Source: Neopestalotiopsis rosae (taxonomy: Eukaryota; Ascomycota; Sordariomycetes; Amphisphaeriales; Sporocadaceae). Taken from it: 64,000 bases of DNA. Shown piece after piece: positions 49,291 through 58,435 of the stretch (its first letter is position 1; every line of letters begins with the position of its first letter). The translations under genes were made by a program, and so were the position numbers. The DNA is taken from NCBI GenBank assembly GCA_023078685.1, contig JALGAS010000011.1, positions 744,001-808,000 of the forward strand. Direction: 5' to 3'. A model generated the notes under the pieces. The model was not told where the DNA came from, did no database searches, and saw only the letters and a program-made list of their open reading frames with translations.

Positions 49291-49639
49291 CCTTTAAATC
49301 CGCAAAACCCTCGATTCGTTTTTAACGAATCGCTTAAATAATTATTATTATTTTGCTTTATAAATAAAAATAAGCTATAAATACTTATTTTAAATACCTT
49401 TTTAAATTATATATTTGCGTATTATTTTAAAATAATATAGCCGTATTTAATATCCTAATAATATACGATTTATATCGCGACGAATCGCTATAAATACCGG
49501 ATAAAAACGAAATAGCGTCTAAATAAGCGCACCCGCCCTAACGCTTATTACGATTAAATTATTATTTAATTTTATTATTTTTTATTTAATTTTATTATTT
49601 TCTAAAATACCGTTATTTTAAACGCGATATTTACCCTAA

Positions 49640-51010
49640 AAACGATTACCGAAATAGCTGCAAAATCCTTTAAAGCGGCCTAAATTTCCCTAAAAAAGCA
49701 ATGCCCTAAAGGCATTTTCGGGGCGAAAAAGGCCGCTTTCGCCGAAAATAACGATAAAAAAGGCTTTACCGTCGGTAATAAAAACGAATTCGAGCTGCGG
49801 CTAAACCGCTATATATACGATATAAAGCTATAAAAAACGCGCCGGGATTTAGCCCGGGAAAAGCTAACGGCCCTAATAAAGCAAAATAAAAACTAATTCG
49901 TTTATTATTTTAAAAAGCTCGGCTCCGGCGACGAACTCGACGCTACGGCGGCCGAGCTCGGGAGATAAAAATTCAAACCGCCCGTTTTATCCGAAATCCT
50001 GCGCCGCTTTAAAAGCGCTATTACGTCGGAATTTAAAAGCTTTTCCGAATATAACTAAAGCTTTTATAAAGGCGGTAATTAAAAAGGCAAATAGCCGGGC
50101 ACCGGCGAGGAAAACAAGGCCGATAATTCCGACGCGCCTAACGATTTTAAAAATTCTAATTTTATAAATAATAATTTTAAAAATAATAGCTTTACCGACG
50201 TTTTAGGCGGTTTCGCAAATAAGGCCGAAAAGCTTTAAAATACCTTCGACGACGAAAAAAAATTAGCCTTATTCCGTAAGCATTTTAACAACGAAAAAGT
50301 CCAGCTAAACGACGAAATCGCGCTAAACGAGGTAAATAATATATAGGCGTCCCTAAGCCCGCGTAATAAAATTAATTATATTTTTTTAGGCGTCCTTTTT
50401 AATTAATATAAAAATATTATAAAAAAAGGCAAAAATAAAAGCAAAAGCGATAATAAAAGCAAAAATAATAATAAGGGTAATAATAAAAGTAATAATAAGG
50501 GCGATAATAAAAGCGATAGCAAGGGCAATAGCAAAGGTAAAAGCCGGAAAAATAAATCCTCGTTTAATATTTCTTAAAGCTTATATAGCGACGATTACGA
50601 TAAATAGCTATTCGACCCCGAAGGCATAATCGAGCGCGCCCGCGATACCTAGGCGTCGCTAACGCAAAGCGCGCCGCGGGTTAGGATTAAAACGCCTTTT
50701 AGCGAAAGCGTAGCCCGGTCGCGCTTGGCTTTAGTATTTCGGTATTTCGACGACGCGAAAAAGGAAAAAATATTAATTTTTTACGATATGGATAACCTCG
50801 GGGTTTACGCGGCTAAACGATATCGCGCGATATAATAATAGCTCCTCGCTAAAAACGAGGACGAGGACGAAGACGATATCGCAAATAAGATCGAGAGAGT
50901 AGAATAGGCTAGAAACGCGCTGCGCGATATTAAATAGCAGCTGGGCGAAAGCGTTATCGAGGCTTTCGGAATTTATGCAAATGCCGTATTTTTCCTCCGG
51001 GATATTTAAA
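49640..51010 (+). pseudogene. RIP fossil of a protein gene of about 450 codons, unrecognised
   Basis: One frame with TAA and TAG as the only stops. Readable parts: CPKGIFGAKKAAFAENNDKK, KLTALIKQNKN, FKPPVLSEILRRFKSAITS, GGFANKAEKL, a Lys/Ser/Asn/Gly-rich stretch (50400-50560), LFDPEGIIERARDT, APRVRIKTPFSESVARSRLA, FYDMDNLGVYAAKRYRAI, and a helical end ARNALRDIK-QLGESVIEA. I do not recognise it; a gag- or nucleocapsid-like role is possible from the basic low-complexity part, but that is only a guess. Confidence 0.5.
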
Positions 51011-51209
51011 ATTAATTATAAAATAATTGCTTATATAAATATATTTATTAAGCTATAAATACCTAATATTACGCTTATATTGCGAAAACGTTTAATAATT
51101 TAATAATAAGCGAGCCGGCTTACCGAATAAATTAAATTCGCGGCATTAATAATTAATTATAATAAATAATTATTAATAATACCCGAATTTCTAATATTTA
51201 CGACGCTAC

Positions 51210-51380
51210 GTGCTTAATTTTGCCGTTTTTAATTTATTATATCTAATTACCGTTTTTAATTTATTATGCCTAATTACCGTTTTTAATTTATTATACCTAA
51301 TTGCCGTTTTTAATTAATTATGCCTAATTTTGCCGTTTTTAATTAATTATGCCTAATTTTGCCGTTTTTAATTTATTATA
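51210..51380. repeat. Tandem repeat of 27-31 bp, about six units
   Basis: Units with core GCCGTTTTTAATTTATTAT followed by ATGCCTAATT, head to tail, with small length changes. Confidence 0.8.
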
Positions 51381-52199
51381 ACGGGATTCGGCGTTAATCG
51401 GGTAGCGCCGTGGTTAAAAATTAATTATTATAAATTATAAAACGGCGCGCTTTATTGCTATACCGAATAAATTTATCCCGGCGTAATATAATAAGCGGCT
51501 TAATATATCGGATCGGCCGGGCTGCTAATTTATTTTAAGCAATTTATAACGATGCTACCCGAGCTTTTATTTCTATATATATATATTAAAGGATCGTAAT
51601 CCGAAAAAATTTTAATAAAAATTCTAATAAATATCGAAATATAATTTATAAAACTAAATTAATAAAAAATCGCTATATATCCGATTAATTTTAATAAAAT
51701 AAATTTATAACGGCACGCTCGGCGACAAAGATTAATATTATTAAAGCGTTTATAAACGGGGCATCGATTAAATATACCGCTAATTCCGGCTATACCTTAA
51801 TTATAAAAAGTAATAACACGCTTATTTTATAAAAACGGAGGCGCAAATTTAAACCGTTAGGTTTTAGCGCCTAAATAATCTCTAAAACCGGCTATATTTT
51901 AACGATTTCGATAATATAAGCAAATCGATCGTGCTCCTTAAAATCTAAAATAGCATTTACCGCTTTTTTTTTAAGCTCGTAAAAAACGGTATTTTCGAAA
52001 CGGCGATAACCTCGCGCGGGTCTAAAATTATTTATTTAAATTAAACGGAAACGTAAATTTAGCCCGGCTAAAACGGCGACGTATCGAGGGAGGCCGGCGA
52101 AGCCGCGCTCGCCCGCGAAAAGTAAAGGAAAAAAAGGCGAAGCGGCGGTCGGCGGCAGGCTCGGAACCGGGGTCGCGGTCGCGGTCGGCGGCGCGAAAC

Positions 52200-52575
52200 G
52201 AACCCCGGTAATCTGGGCGATAGCTTCGAATCTTTAAGCGATAGCTTTAAATCTTTAGGCACTAAAAAAACGTTTTTAGCGGTTGCAAAAAATTATAAAA
52301 TAGCTACGGTCCTCGATTTCTATAAGCTTAAATCGGGCCGCGCCTCGGCGTATACGTTTTCGATCCGGCGGCTAGCAAAATTAGATAATAAAATATAATA
52401 ATATAAAATAAATATTAGCGACCGTACGAGCGATATTTATAAGCAGCTATATTAAATAATTATAGCTAAATAGGGATTTAATTAGCAAATAGCGGTATAT
52501 AAACTAAAAGCAAAAAGAATTATAAATATTTATAAACGAACCGCCGTCCTATAACGCTTAAACCCTTTAAAATAA
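52200..52575 (+). pseudogene. RIP fossil of a coding stretch, unrecognised
   Basis: A frame of about 120 codons broken only by TAA and TAG. Readable: SFESLSDSFKSLGTKKTFLA, KIATVLDFYKLKSGRASAYT, SIRRLAKLDNKI, NISDRTSDIYKQLY, YKLKAKRIINIYKRTAVL. Family unknown. Confidence 0.4.
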
Positions 52576-53209
52576 TAAGAATTTTTTTTTTATTAATTTT
52601 CCTTATAAATATATATTTAACCTAAATTATAATAAAATTAATTTATTTAAAAGCGTAATTTATACAAAAGCTAATTTATTCGTTTAAATAATATTTAAAG
52701 GCCTTAAATGCTGCTAATAGCAGATTTTAAATTAAACGTTTAATAAAAATAAATTTTAATATAACCGCCGTATATAAAATCCCGCTTTATACCGTCGTTT
52801 ATTTTATATTAAAAAGCAGGTCGTAAAATATATTTGCAATATAATAATATACGCAAAATATTATTAAAAATAATAATAATTAAATATTATTTATAAGTTT
52901 TTATATATAATAAAATAATATTTAATTATAATTAATTTATAAATTATAATATATTGCAAAAATAATGCTAAAGGAGGTCGGGATTTATTAAACCAGGTTT
53001 ATATATTTTTATAATATACGGAGAATTGCAGCTTATAAATTAATTTAAAAATAAGCATTAATTTAATAGCGCCGGACTAAATTATAATTGCAAAATTAGT
53101 AAATATCGGGTATACGTTAATTAATTAAATTTCGCGGCCTCGTTATATATAAACGATTTTAATATAATTTTATTTTATAGCATTTATTTACGGCTTTATA
53201 ATAGCTTAG

Positions 53210-53722
53210 TGTAACGACTATACTACGGGTTTCTAGAATAAACCTGAGTATAAGAGGTGTTGGGGGTTTATGCTAACAGGGAACGCTAGCCAAGATACTG
53301 AACTGAGCAATGAGTAACTGAAGATGGTGGTCCTGAAATGATTCACAAGTGTAGTCGTCAAAGCGTATTGAATGCTTCACCTATGGGTAAGATAGATGCT
53401 TAGATTGATCACTGAGGTAATGACTGTCTATGTAACCGTAGGAAATCCCTCCCTAATATATCCATTCATTCCCTCACTGATGTTTGCTTGGATCATACCA
53501 ACAAGTATGATCCCCTTTGTTCTTTGGATCTTATGGATCACAATGATCCTTGTGATCCATGCCAATGGATCATTGCCAAGGCCATGATCCTGTCAACACT
53601 TGTTGACAGCTGGCGGGGGTGGCTGGGTCTTTTGGCCAGGGCCGTGGTCACTGCCCCGCAGCATACCTTCTTAAGCGCCAACACAGTTGTTTGTCCTTCT
53701 GCAAGGGTGCATGTTCGTAACA
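53210..53722 (-). repeat. Gypsy 3' LTR (left copy)
   Basis: 513 bp, starting TGTAACGACT and ending GTTCGTAACA on the plus strand. It has one T more than the other copy (TTCTTTGG against TTCTTGG). It holds a cluster of GGATCA/TGATCC words and two strong inverted repeats. Confidence 0.95.
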
Positions 53723-53737
53723 TCAGCTCCCTTCTCC
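53723..53737 (-). other. Gypsy polypurine tract
   Basis: On the minus strand GGAGAAGGGAGC lies next to the 3' LTR, a fitting plus-strand primer site. Confidence 0.75.
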
Positions 53738-53799
53738 ATGTCTTTTGTCCTCGAAAGACTTAGGCCGCATAAGTAGGTCGCGTCCCCATCTGTGCCGTG

Positions 53800-53845
53800 T
53801 CCCTTAAGTTCCCTTCCATATCCTTCCCTTCTTGCTTTCCTTGTG
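53800..53845 (+). promoter_or_regulatory. Pyrimidine-rich tract upstream of the antisense gene
   Basis: On the plus strand this stretch is largely C and T (TTCCCTTCCATATCCTTCCC and on), right before the ATG at 53859. Such tracts are usual before fungal transcription starts, so a plus-strand promoter here is plausible but not shown. Confidence 0.4.
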
Positions 53846-53858
53846 ATGGGTGCTCATC

Positions 53859-54359
53859 ATGTCAGATCCTTCAGTCCCTGCTCGTAAAACACTCGAGCGC
53901 TTAAACCTTTTGGAATTTGTGAAAAAGAACGGTCGTGCTGCCGATATGCCTTGCACGCCTTGCTGGAAAAATAAGACGACTTGCGTCATGTCGGAGGAAA
54001 GGTCGAATCGATGTCTGGAGTGCATCCGTCATCCGACTCGGAAGTGCGATGGTGTTCTGGTAGCGTCTTCTCTCCGAAAGGTGTTGGATCAGCAACAGAA
54101 GTTGGAGAAGGAGGAAGAGGAAGCTAGTGATGATCTGCTGGCTCTTCACGAGAAGATGGCAGAACTTCAGTCTTCTTTAGCCGCTGCTGCTGGTCGGTTA
54201 TCTCGTATCCGAAAGATCCGTGCTCGTGCGAAGGCGAAGGGGTCCGAGTTGTTCCAGCGAGGAATGGAGGAGCTGGACAAGGAGGATGGTCTGTTGCCTG
54301 CCTTGGATAGCCACGAGCACTTCGTGGTGGAGGACCTTCAGTCTTATGGGGGTTTCTAA
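53859..54359 (+). CDS. Antisense Zn(II)2Cys6-like coiled-coil protein inside the Gypsy element
   Basis: An intact 166-codon gene on the strand opposite to gag and pol, between the pol stop and the 3' LTR. Its six cysteines (residues 32, 35, 42, 52, 55 and 63) are spaced C-X2-C-X6-C-X9-C-X2-C-X7-C, inside the fungal Zn(II)2Cys6 consensus (C-X2-C-X6-C-X5-12-C-X2-C-X6-8-C). After it residues 73-140 look like a coiled coil (LDQQQKLEKEEEEASDDLL, LHEKMAELQSSLAAAAGRL), then a basic stretch (RKIRARAKAKG) and an acidic end. Zinc cluster, linker and dimer helix is the plan of Gal4-like factors, but the usual long middle domain is absent. The first in-frame ATG is 53859. Its TAA overlaps the pol TAG by two bases on the other strand. 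A role in controlling the element is a hypothesis; it could also be a nucleic-acid chaperone. Confidence 0.8.
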   Translation: MSDPSVPARKTLERLNLLEFVKKNGRAADMPCTPCWKNKTTCVMSEERSNRCLECIRHPTRKCDGVLVASSLRKVLDQQQKLEKEEEEASDDLLALHEKMAELQSSLAAAAGRLSRIRKIRARAKAKGSELFQRGMEELDKEDGLLPALDSHEHFVVEDLQSYGGF

Positions 54360-57239
54360 CGAGGTGGATTGGTCTTCACTTGGTTTCGGAAGTGATTTTG
54401 TAGATCTTGGTCCTCTTGTTGAGACCGGAGATACTGGTCAAGAGCGGCGCAGCCCTCAACATGCTTCCTAGGTTCCCAAGTGTTTTCCTCAGGTGGGTAG
54501 TCTTTCCATTTAACGTGGAATTGGTATCCCCGTCCGACTTTCTTATGGTCGATGATTTCCTCAACGACGTATTCTTGCTGATCGGGTTCTGTTTCTAGCG
54601 TTTCGTCGACTTTAGCGTTCTTTGGTGCTGGCTCTAGCAATGAGATATGGAAGGTTCGGTGGTTTCTCATAGTTTTTGGTAACTTGAGACGGTAATTGAC
54701 ATCCGAGATCTTCTTCTCGATTATGAATGCTCCGAGTTTCTTGAAGTCGAGTTTGTCGCTTGGTCGCTTGGTTTTGATGTTCTTGCGTAGAAGGTAGACT
54801 TTGTCTCCCTCCGCAAAGATTGGTCCCTCAATCTTCTTCCTATCATGTCTTTCTTTGGTCTTGCTTTGGGCCATGATAAGGTCTTTCTGGAGTTGTGCCA
54901 TGATAAGCAGGTGTTTGAGCTGGTCTACACGCTGAATGGCGTGTGGTGCAAGTCCTTTTCCTCTGATTGGTTCTTTGGTGATGTCGGGTTCGAAGCCGTA
55001 ATTGGCGTAGAACGGTGACATTCCGGTGGGTTCTCGTACTGCACTGTTGTATGCAAACTCCGCAAGTGGCAATAGTGTGACCCAATTGTCTTGCTGATGA
55101 TTGACATAGCATCTGAGGTATTCTTCGAGTACTTGGTTGGCTCGTTCTGTTTGTCCATCGGTTTGTGGGTGAAAGGCGGTGGATAACTTGTGATTGCATC
55201 CTAACTGACTGATGAGTGATTTCCAGAAATTCGATGTGAATAGCTTGTCTCGATCGGAGATGATTTCGTCTGGTAATCCGTGTCTGCTGGCGATCGTCCG
55301 TAGGAAGGTGTATGCCAATTCTTCTGCGTTACTTGCTTCCTTGTATGGGAGGAAGTATGCGTACTTCGTGAGTCGTTCGGTGAATACTAGGATGCTATCG
55401 TAGAATACTCCAGTTAAGGGTTCCCTTGATAGTGGTAGCTTCACGATGAAGTCTAGAGCGATAGATTTCCATGCTCTGTCTGGTGGCGGTATGGGTTGCA
55501 ACTGTCCATATTGCTTGTGTCGTGCTGATTTTGCCTTATTGCATAAATCGCATTCCTTGATGATGTTGCTGACGTGTTTCCGCAGCTGTGGGTAATCGAA
55601 GTGTTGTTGGATTCGCTTGGTTGTCTTGAACACTCCTTGGTGTCCACTAGTCGGTGACTCGTGGTAATCTTTGATTAGCTCTTGGAGTAGTGGTTCCTTG
55701 ATTTTGATCTTCCCGTTATAGTGCTGTTGGCTGGGATCGTGTCTCCCTACTAGGTTGTCATCTGGATCTGGGCACTTAGTCATGCGTTCCGTCCAGCTGT
55801 TATGGTTGGTTATGCTCATGGTTGCATAGAGATTCATGGTCGGGACCAGTTTCCCGTTTTCTTCCATGGTAAAAAGGGTGTGTGCCTCCTTGGGCGTATC
55901 CTGATAATGATCTGGTCGTCGGCTGAGCGCATCGGCTCTTCCGTTTTCAGTTCCTCTTCGATAGCTGATTTCGAAGTTGAAGTCTGCCAAGAACTCTGCC
56001 CATCTGATTTGTCGCTTGTTGAGTTCTTTGCTGGTTGTGAACGAGGCGAGGTTCTTGTGATCGGTGTAGACTTGGACCTTGTAGTTGGTTCCACTAAGAT
56101 AGTGTCTCCATTCCTTGAAGGCTTCGATAATTGCCATTAGTTCCTTGTCATGGATCTGGTAGTTGAGTTGTTCCTTGGTGAACTTCTTGCTGTAGAAGGC
56201 GACAGGGTGTGGTTTCCCATTGTCGTCCTTTTGTGTGAGCTGTCCACCCATGGCGTAGTCCGAGGCATCTGTCTCGACTTCGAACTCCCGTTCTGGGTCT
56301 GCCATGCGCATTACTGGTTCATCCGTAATGGCTTCCTTGATTTGTTCGAACGTTTCTTGTTCCTTGGTTGTCCAAATGAAGGGTACATCCTTTTTCGTCA
56401 GGTGCGTGAGAGGTGCGGCTATGCCTCCGAGGTTCCTGATGAACATTCGGTAGAAGTTTACGAGTCCTAAGAAGGATCTGACTTCTGTTACCGTTTTCGG
56501 GGTAGGCCAGTCTCTTACTGCTGCAATCTTGGATGGTTCCATTTTGACTTCTCCGGGGGATACGACGTATCCTACGAAGGTGACTTCTTTCTTATGGAAT
56601 TCGCTTTTCTCGGGGTTGACTAGCAGGTTCGCGTCCTGCAGTTTCTGTAACACTATTTTGACATGTTGCTTGTGTTCTTCGAGGTCTTTGGAGTAGATGA
56701 GTATATCATCGAGATATACTACTACGAACTTGTCGAGGTATTCCCGAAGGACATCGTTGATCATGTTTTGAAAACTTGCTGGTGCGTTGGTTAGGCCGAA
56801 AGGCATAACCTTGTATTCGAAATGTCCGTATTTGCAACGGAATGCGGTCTTCCATTCTTCTCCTTCCTTAATTCTGATCAATCCGTACGCATTGGGCAAG
56901 TCTAGGGCCGTAAACCACTTGGCTCCGTGCAACTTGTCGCGTAGGTCCTTGATCAAAGGAAGGGGGTATCGGTTCTTGATCGTGATATCGTTAAGCTTGC
57001 GATAGTCGATGCAAGGTCTCCATTTGGGTTTCCCGTCTTTGCTTTTCTTGGGTACGAAAAGTATAGGGTATCCTGCTGGTGAGGTGGATTCTGTAATCCA
57101 TCCTTTCTGGGTCATGTCGTTGAGGTATTCTTTCAACGCTTCCTCATGCTGAGGTTTTACTGGGTATGTCGGCATGAAATGGGGTTCCTTTCCTTCCTGG
57201 AGGGGTATTTCATGGTCGTATCTTGTGTGCTTTGGTAAT
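54356..57239 (-). CDS. Gypsy pol: reverse transcriptase, RNase H, integrase, chromodomain
   Basis: An intact frame; the first ATG at 57175 gives 939 residues, and the frame reads further up to about 57239, where it should join the protease frame. Domains in order: RT (PCIDYRKLND, LDLPNAYGLIRI, FGLTNAPASFQ, VVYLDDILIYS at about 151-162), RNase H (VETDASDYAMGG, YTDHKNL, ADALSR), integrase zinc region (HQGVFKTTKRI ... CDLCNKAK) and D,D,E core (ALDFIVKLP, ISDRDKLFTS, TERANQVLEEYL), and a chromodomain at the end (VVEEIIDHKKVGRGYQFHVK, then WKDYPPEENTWEP). The chromodomain would steer integration to methylated-histone heterochromatin, which fits the site. Gene order PR-RT-RH-IN is that of Ty3/Gypsy. 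Confidence 0.95.
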
Positions 57240-57850
57240 CCCTGTTTTCAGCACTCCGCTGAACAGGTCGCTGAACTCTTGGTACTCTTCGGGTACTACA
57301 GTGTCGAGTTTCGGCTTGACATGCTTGGTCATAAGGTAAAATCCAAGTGTCTCAGGGTCGCTTGAGGGTTTGTTCTTCAAACTCTCCTCAGGGGCTGACT
57401 CTATTCCTGGTAAATCCCACTGGAATTGGCCTGTTTTCCAGTTCACTCGGGGACAGCTCTCCTTCAACCAGGTTATCCCTAGGACTACATCGTAGTCCGT
57501 GATTTCTGTGATGTCGCACGTGAGTTCCTCCTTATGGTCTTGGATGTAGACTTGAATATGCGCAGTCTCCATGTCAACAATTCCATCTCCATAAGATATA
57601 GGTTGTCCATCAACAGTGTTGAGTGTGTAGGGCGTCTTCTTCCATTTCCATGGTACCTTAAGTTTATTGACGATTCTTGGGGAGATAAAAATTCCTTGAG
57701 CTCCCGTGTCTACCAGGGCTCGTATTTCTTGGTTCATGATCCTGATCGGGATCGTTAGGTGATCGTGTAGCTTGGTGCCGTTGGTGGCACAGATGGACCT
57801 TTCTGTGGTGGACCGCTTTTGCCTCTTTAAAAGTGGTCCAGGTCGTTTCC
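57210..57850 (-). CDS. Gypsy aspartic protease frame (frameshift-expressed)
   Basis: A frame with no ATG needed at its start if entered by -1 frameshifting at 57845-57851. It reads PLLKRQKRSTTERSICATN, then the protease: IRALVDTGAQGIFIS (catalytic Asp-Thr-Gly), DVVLGITWL as the second conserved strand. It ends at a TGA at 57210 just after a one-base frame change relative to RT (see the CCC at 57240-57242). So protease and RT would be one protein were it not for this extra base. Confidence 0.8.
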
Positions 57851-58201
57851 CGAATCCTTGTTGATTCGTCTGTTGGCGCGTCGCTTCTCGGCGCTGGTGA
57901 GTATCCGTTGATCCCTTTGTTCTCGGGTCTCATTTCTCTTCTGGCGGTAGTGTGCGTCGCCTGTGTCTTCGTCCTGCGTTCCAGGGGTTTGTCTGGGTGA
58001 GCGTAGCTCTCTTGCTAGCTCATTCAATGCTTCTATCCGAAGTTCCCAAGAGGGTGGCTTCTCTTGTCCTTCCTCTTGATATCGTGCCTCAAGCTGGGCT
58101 AGTTTATCGTTGAATTCTTTCTGCGAAGGTTCTTCCTTCGTTGGTTGCTGGGGTAATGTGAATGTCTTCTTGATTTGTTCGTTGGTTTCTTCGGATATCA
58201 T
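57827..58201 (-). CDS. Gypsy linker frame before the protease, 124 codons
   Basis: A frame from ATG 58201 to the TAA at 57827. It codes a charged, helical, Gln/Glu/Arg-rich stretch (MISEETNEQIKKTF, LARELRSPRQTPG, ILTSAEKRRANRR). Its ATG overlaps the stop of the previous frame as ATGA. Near its end is the slippery sequence G_GGA_AAC, 15 bases before the stop. It is most likely the gag/pol junction region rather than a separate gene. Confidence 0.6.
   Translation of the reverse strand: MISEETNEQIKKTFTLPQQPTKEEPSQKEFNDKLAQLEARYQEEGQEKPPSWELRIEALNELARELRSPRQTPGTQDEDTGDAHYRQKRNETREQRDQRILTSAEKRRANRRINKDSGNDLDHF
57845..57851 (-). promoter_or_regulatory. Canonical -1 ribosomal frameshift site G_GGA_AAC
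   Basis: On the minus strand the heptamer GGGAAAC is in the right zero frame (GGA AAC), 15 nt before a TAA, and a -1 slip enters the protease frame exactly. A 6-bp inverted repeat TGGACC ... GGTCCA begins about 4 nt downstream and could form the stimulating stem. Confidence 0.7.
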
Positions 58202-58435
58202 GGTGACCGTGTGTGTCGGAGTGGCTGTGGAGGTTCTTTCCGGGTGGTATTCATTACGTTCCGGACATCGAAAGTTTCTTCCACTGGTTCAATCTTGAGC
58301 TTTCCTGATATTCTCAGGTCTCTGATGCGTTTCCATGCTTCTGCTTTGTTTTGCATATGGCGTATGCAGTCATCCTGTGGGCATGTCCACCATGGTTTTT
58401 CTCGTTGATCGAGCACTGCGGTGGTCTAGGGTGCA
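58198..58435 (-). CDS. Gypsy gag continuation frame with third C-C-H motif
   Basis: A frame lying -1 to gag, open from about 58430 to a TGA at 58198. It carries WWTCPQDDCIRHM, a third copy of the W-x2-C-x4-C-x2-H pattern that occurs twice in gag. It is therefore real coding sequence, parted from gag by a frame change that is best explained by one A lacking in the A5 run (plus-strand T at 58396-58400). Confidence 0.55.

Larger units (their letters stand above)
36922..53204. other. RIP-mutated AT-rich DNA, central block with gene fossils
   Basis: About 16 kb of DNA almost without CpA and TpG except in GCA/TGC, with much TpA and retained CpG. Stretches with higher GC (39.9-41, 45.6-48.8 and 49-51 kb) contain long frames broken only by TAA and TAG, given separately. 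Between them, for example 37.0-39.8 and 44.6-45.6 kb, I can read nothing reliable. No intact gene is present. Confidence 0.75.

Noticed and set aside
52068..52262. Arg/Pro/Leu-rich minus open frame
   Set aside because: It is the reverse of a CGG-rich part of a fossil that reads better on the plus strand.
53210..53722. Open frames of 60-90 codons inside the Gypsy LTRs
   Set aside because: The same frames occur in both LTRs simply because the LTRs are identical; they cross LTR regulatory DNA and have no domain.
57210..57240. A 5S rRNA-like word (ATACGACCAT) on the minus strand
   Set aside because: Only about ten bases agree and they code the protease/RT junction.
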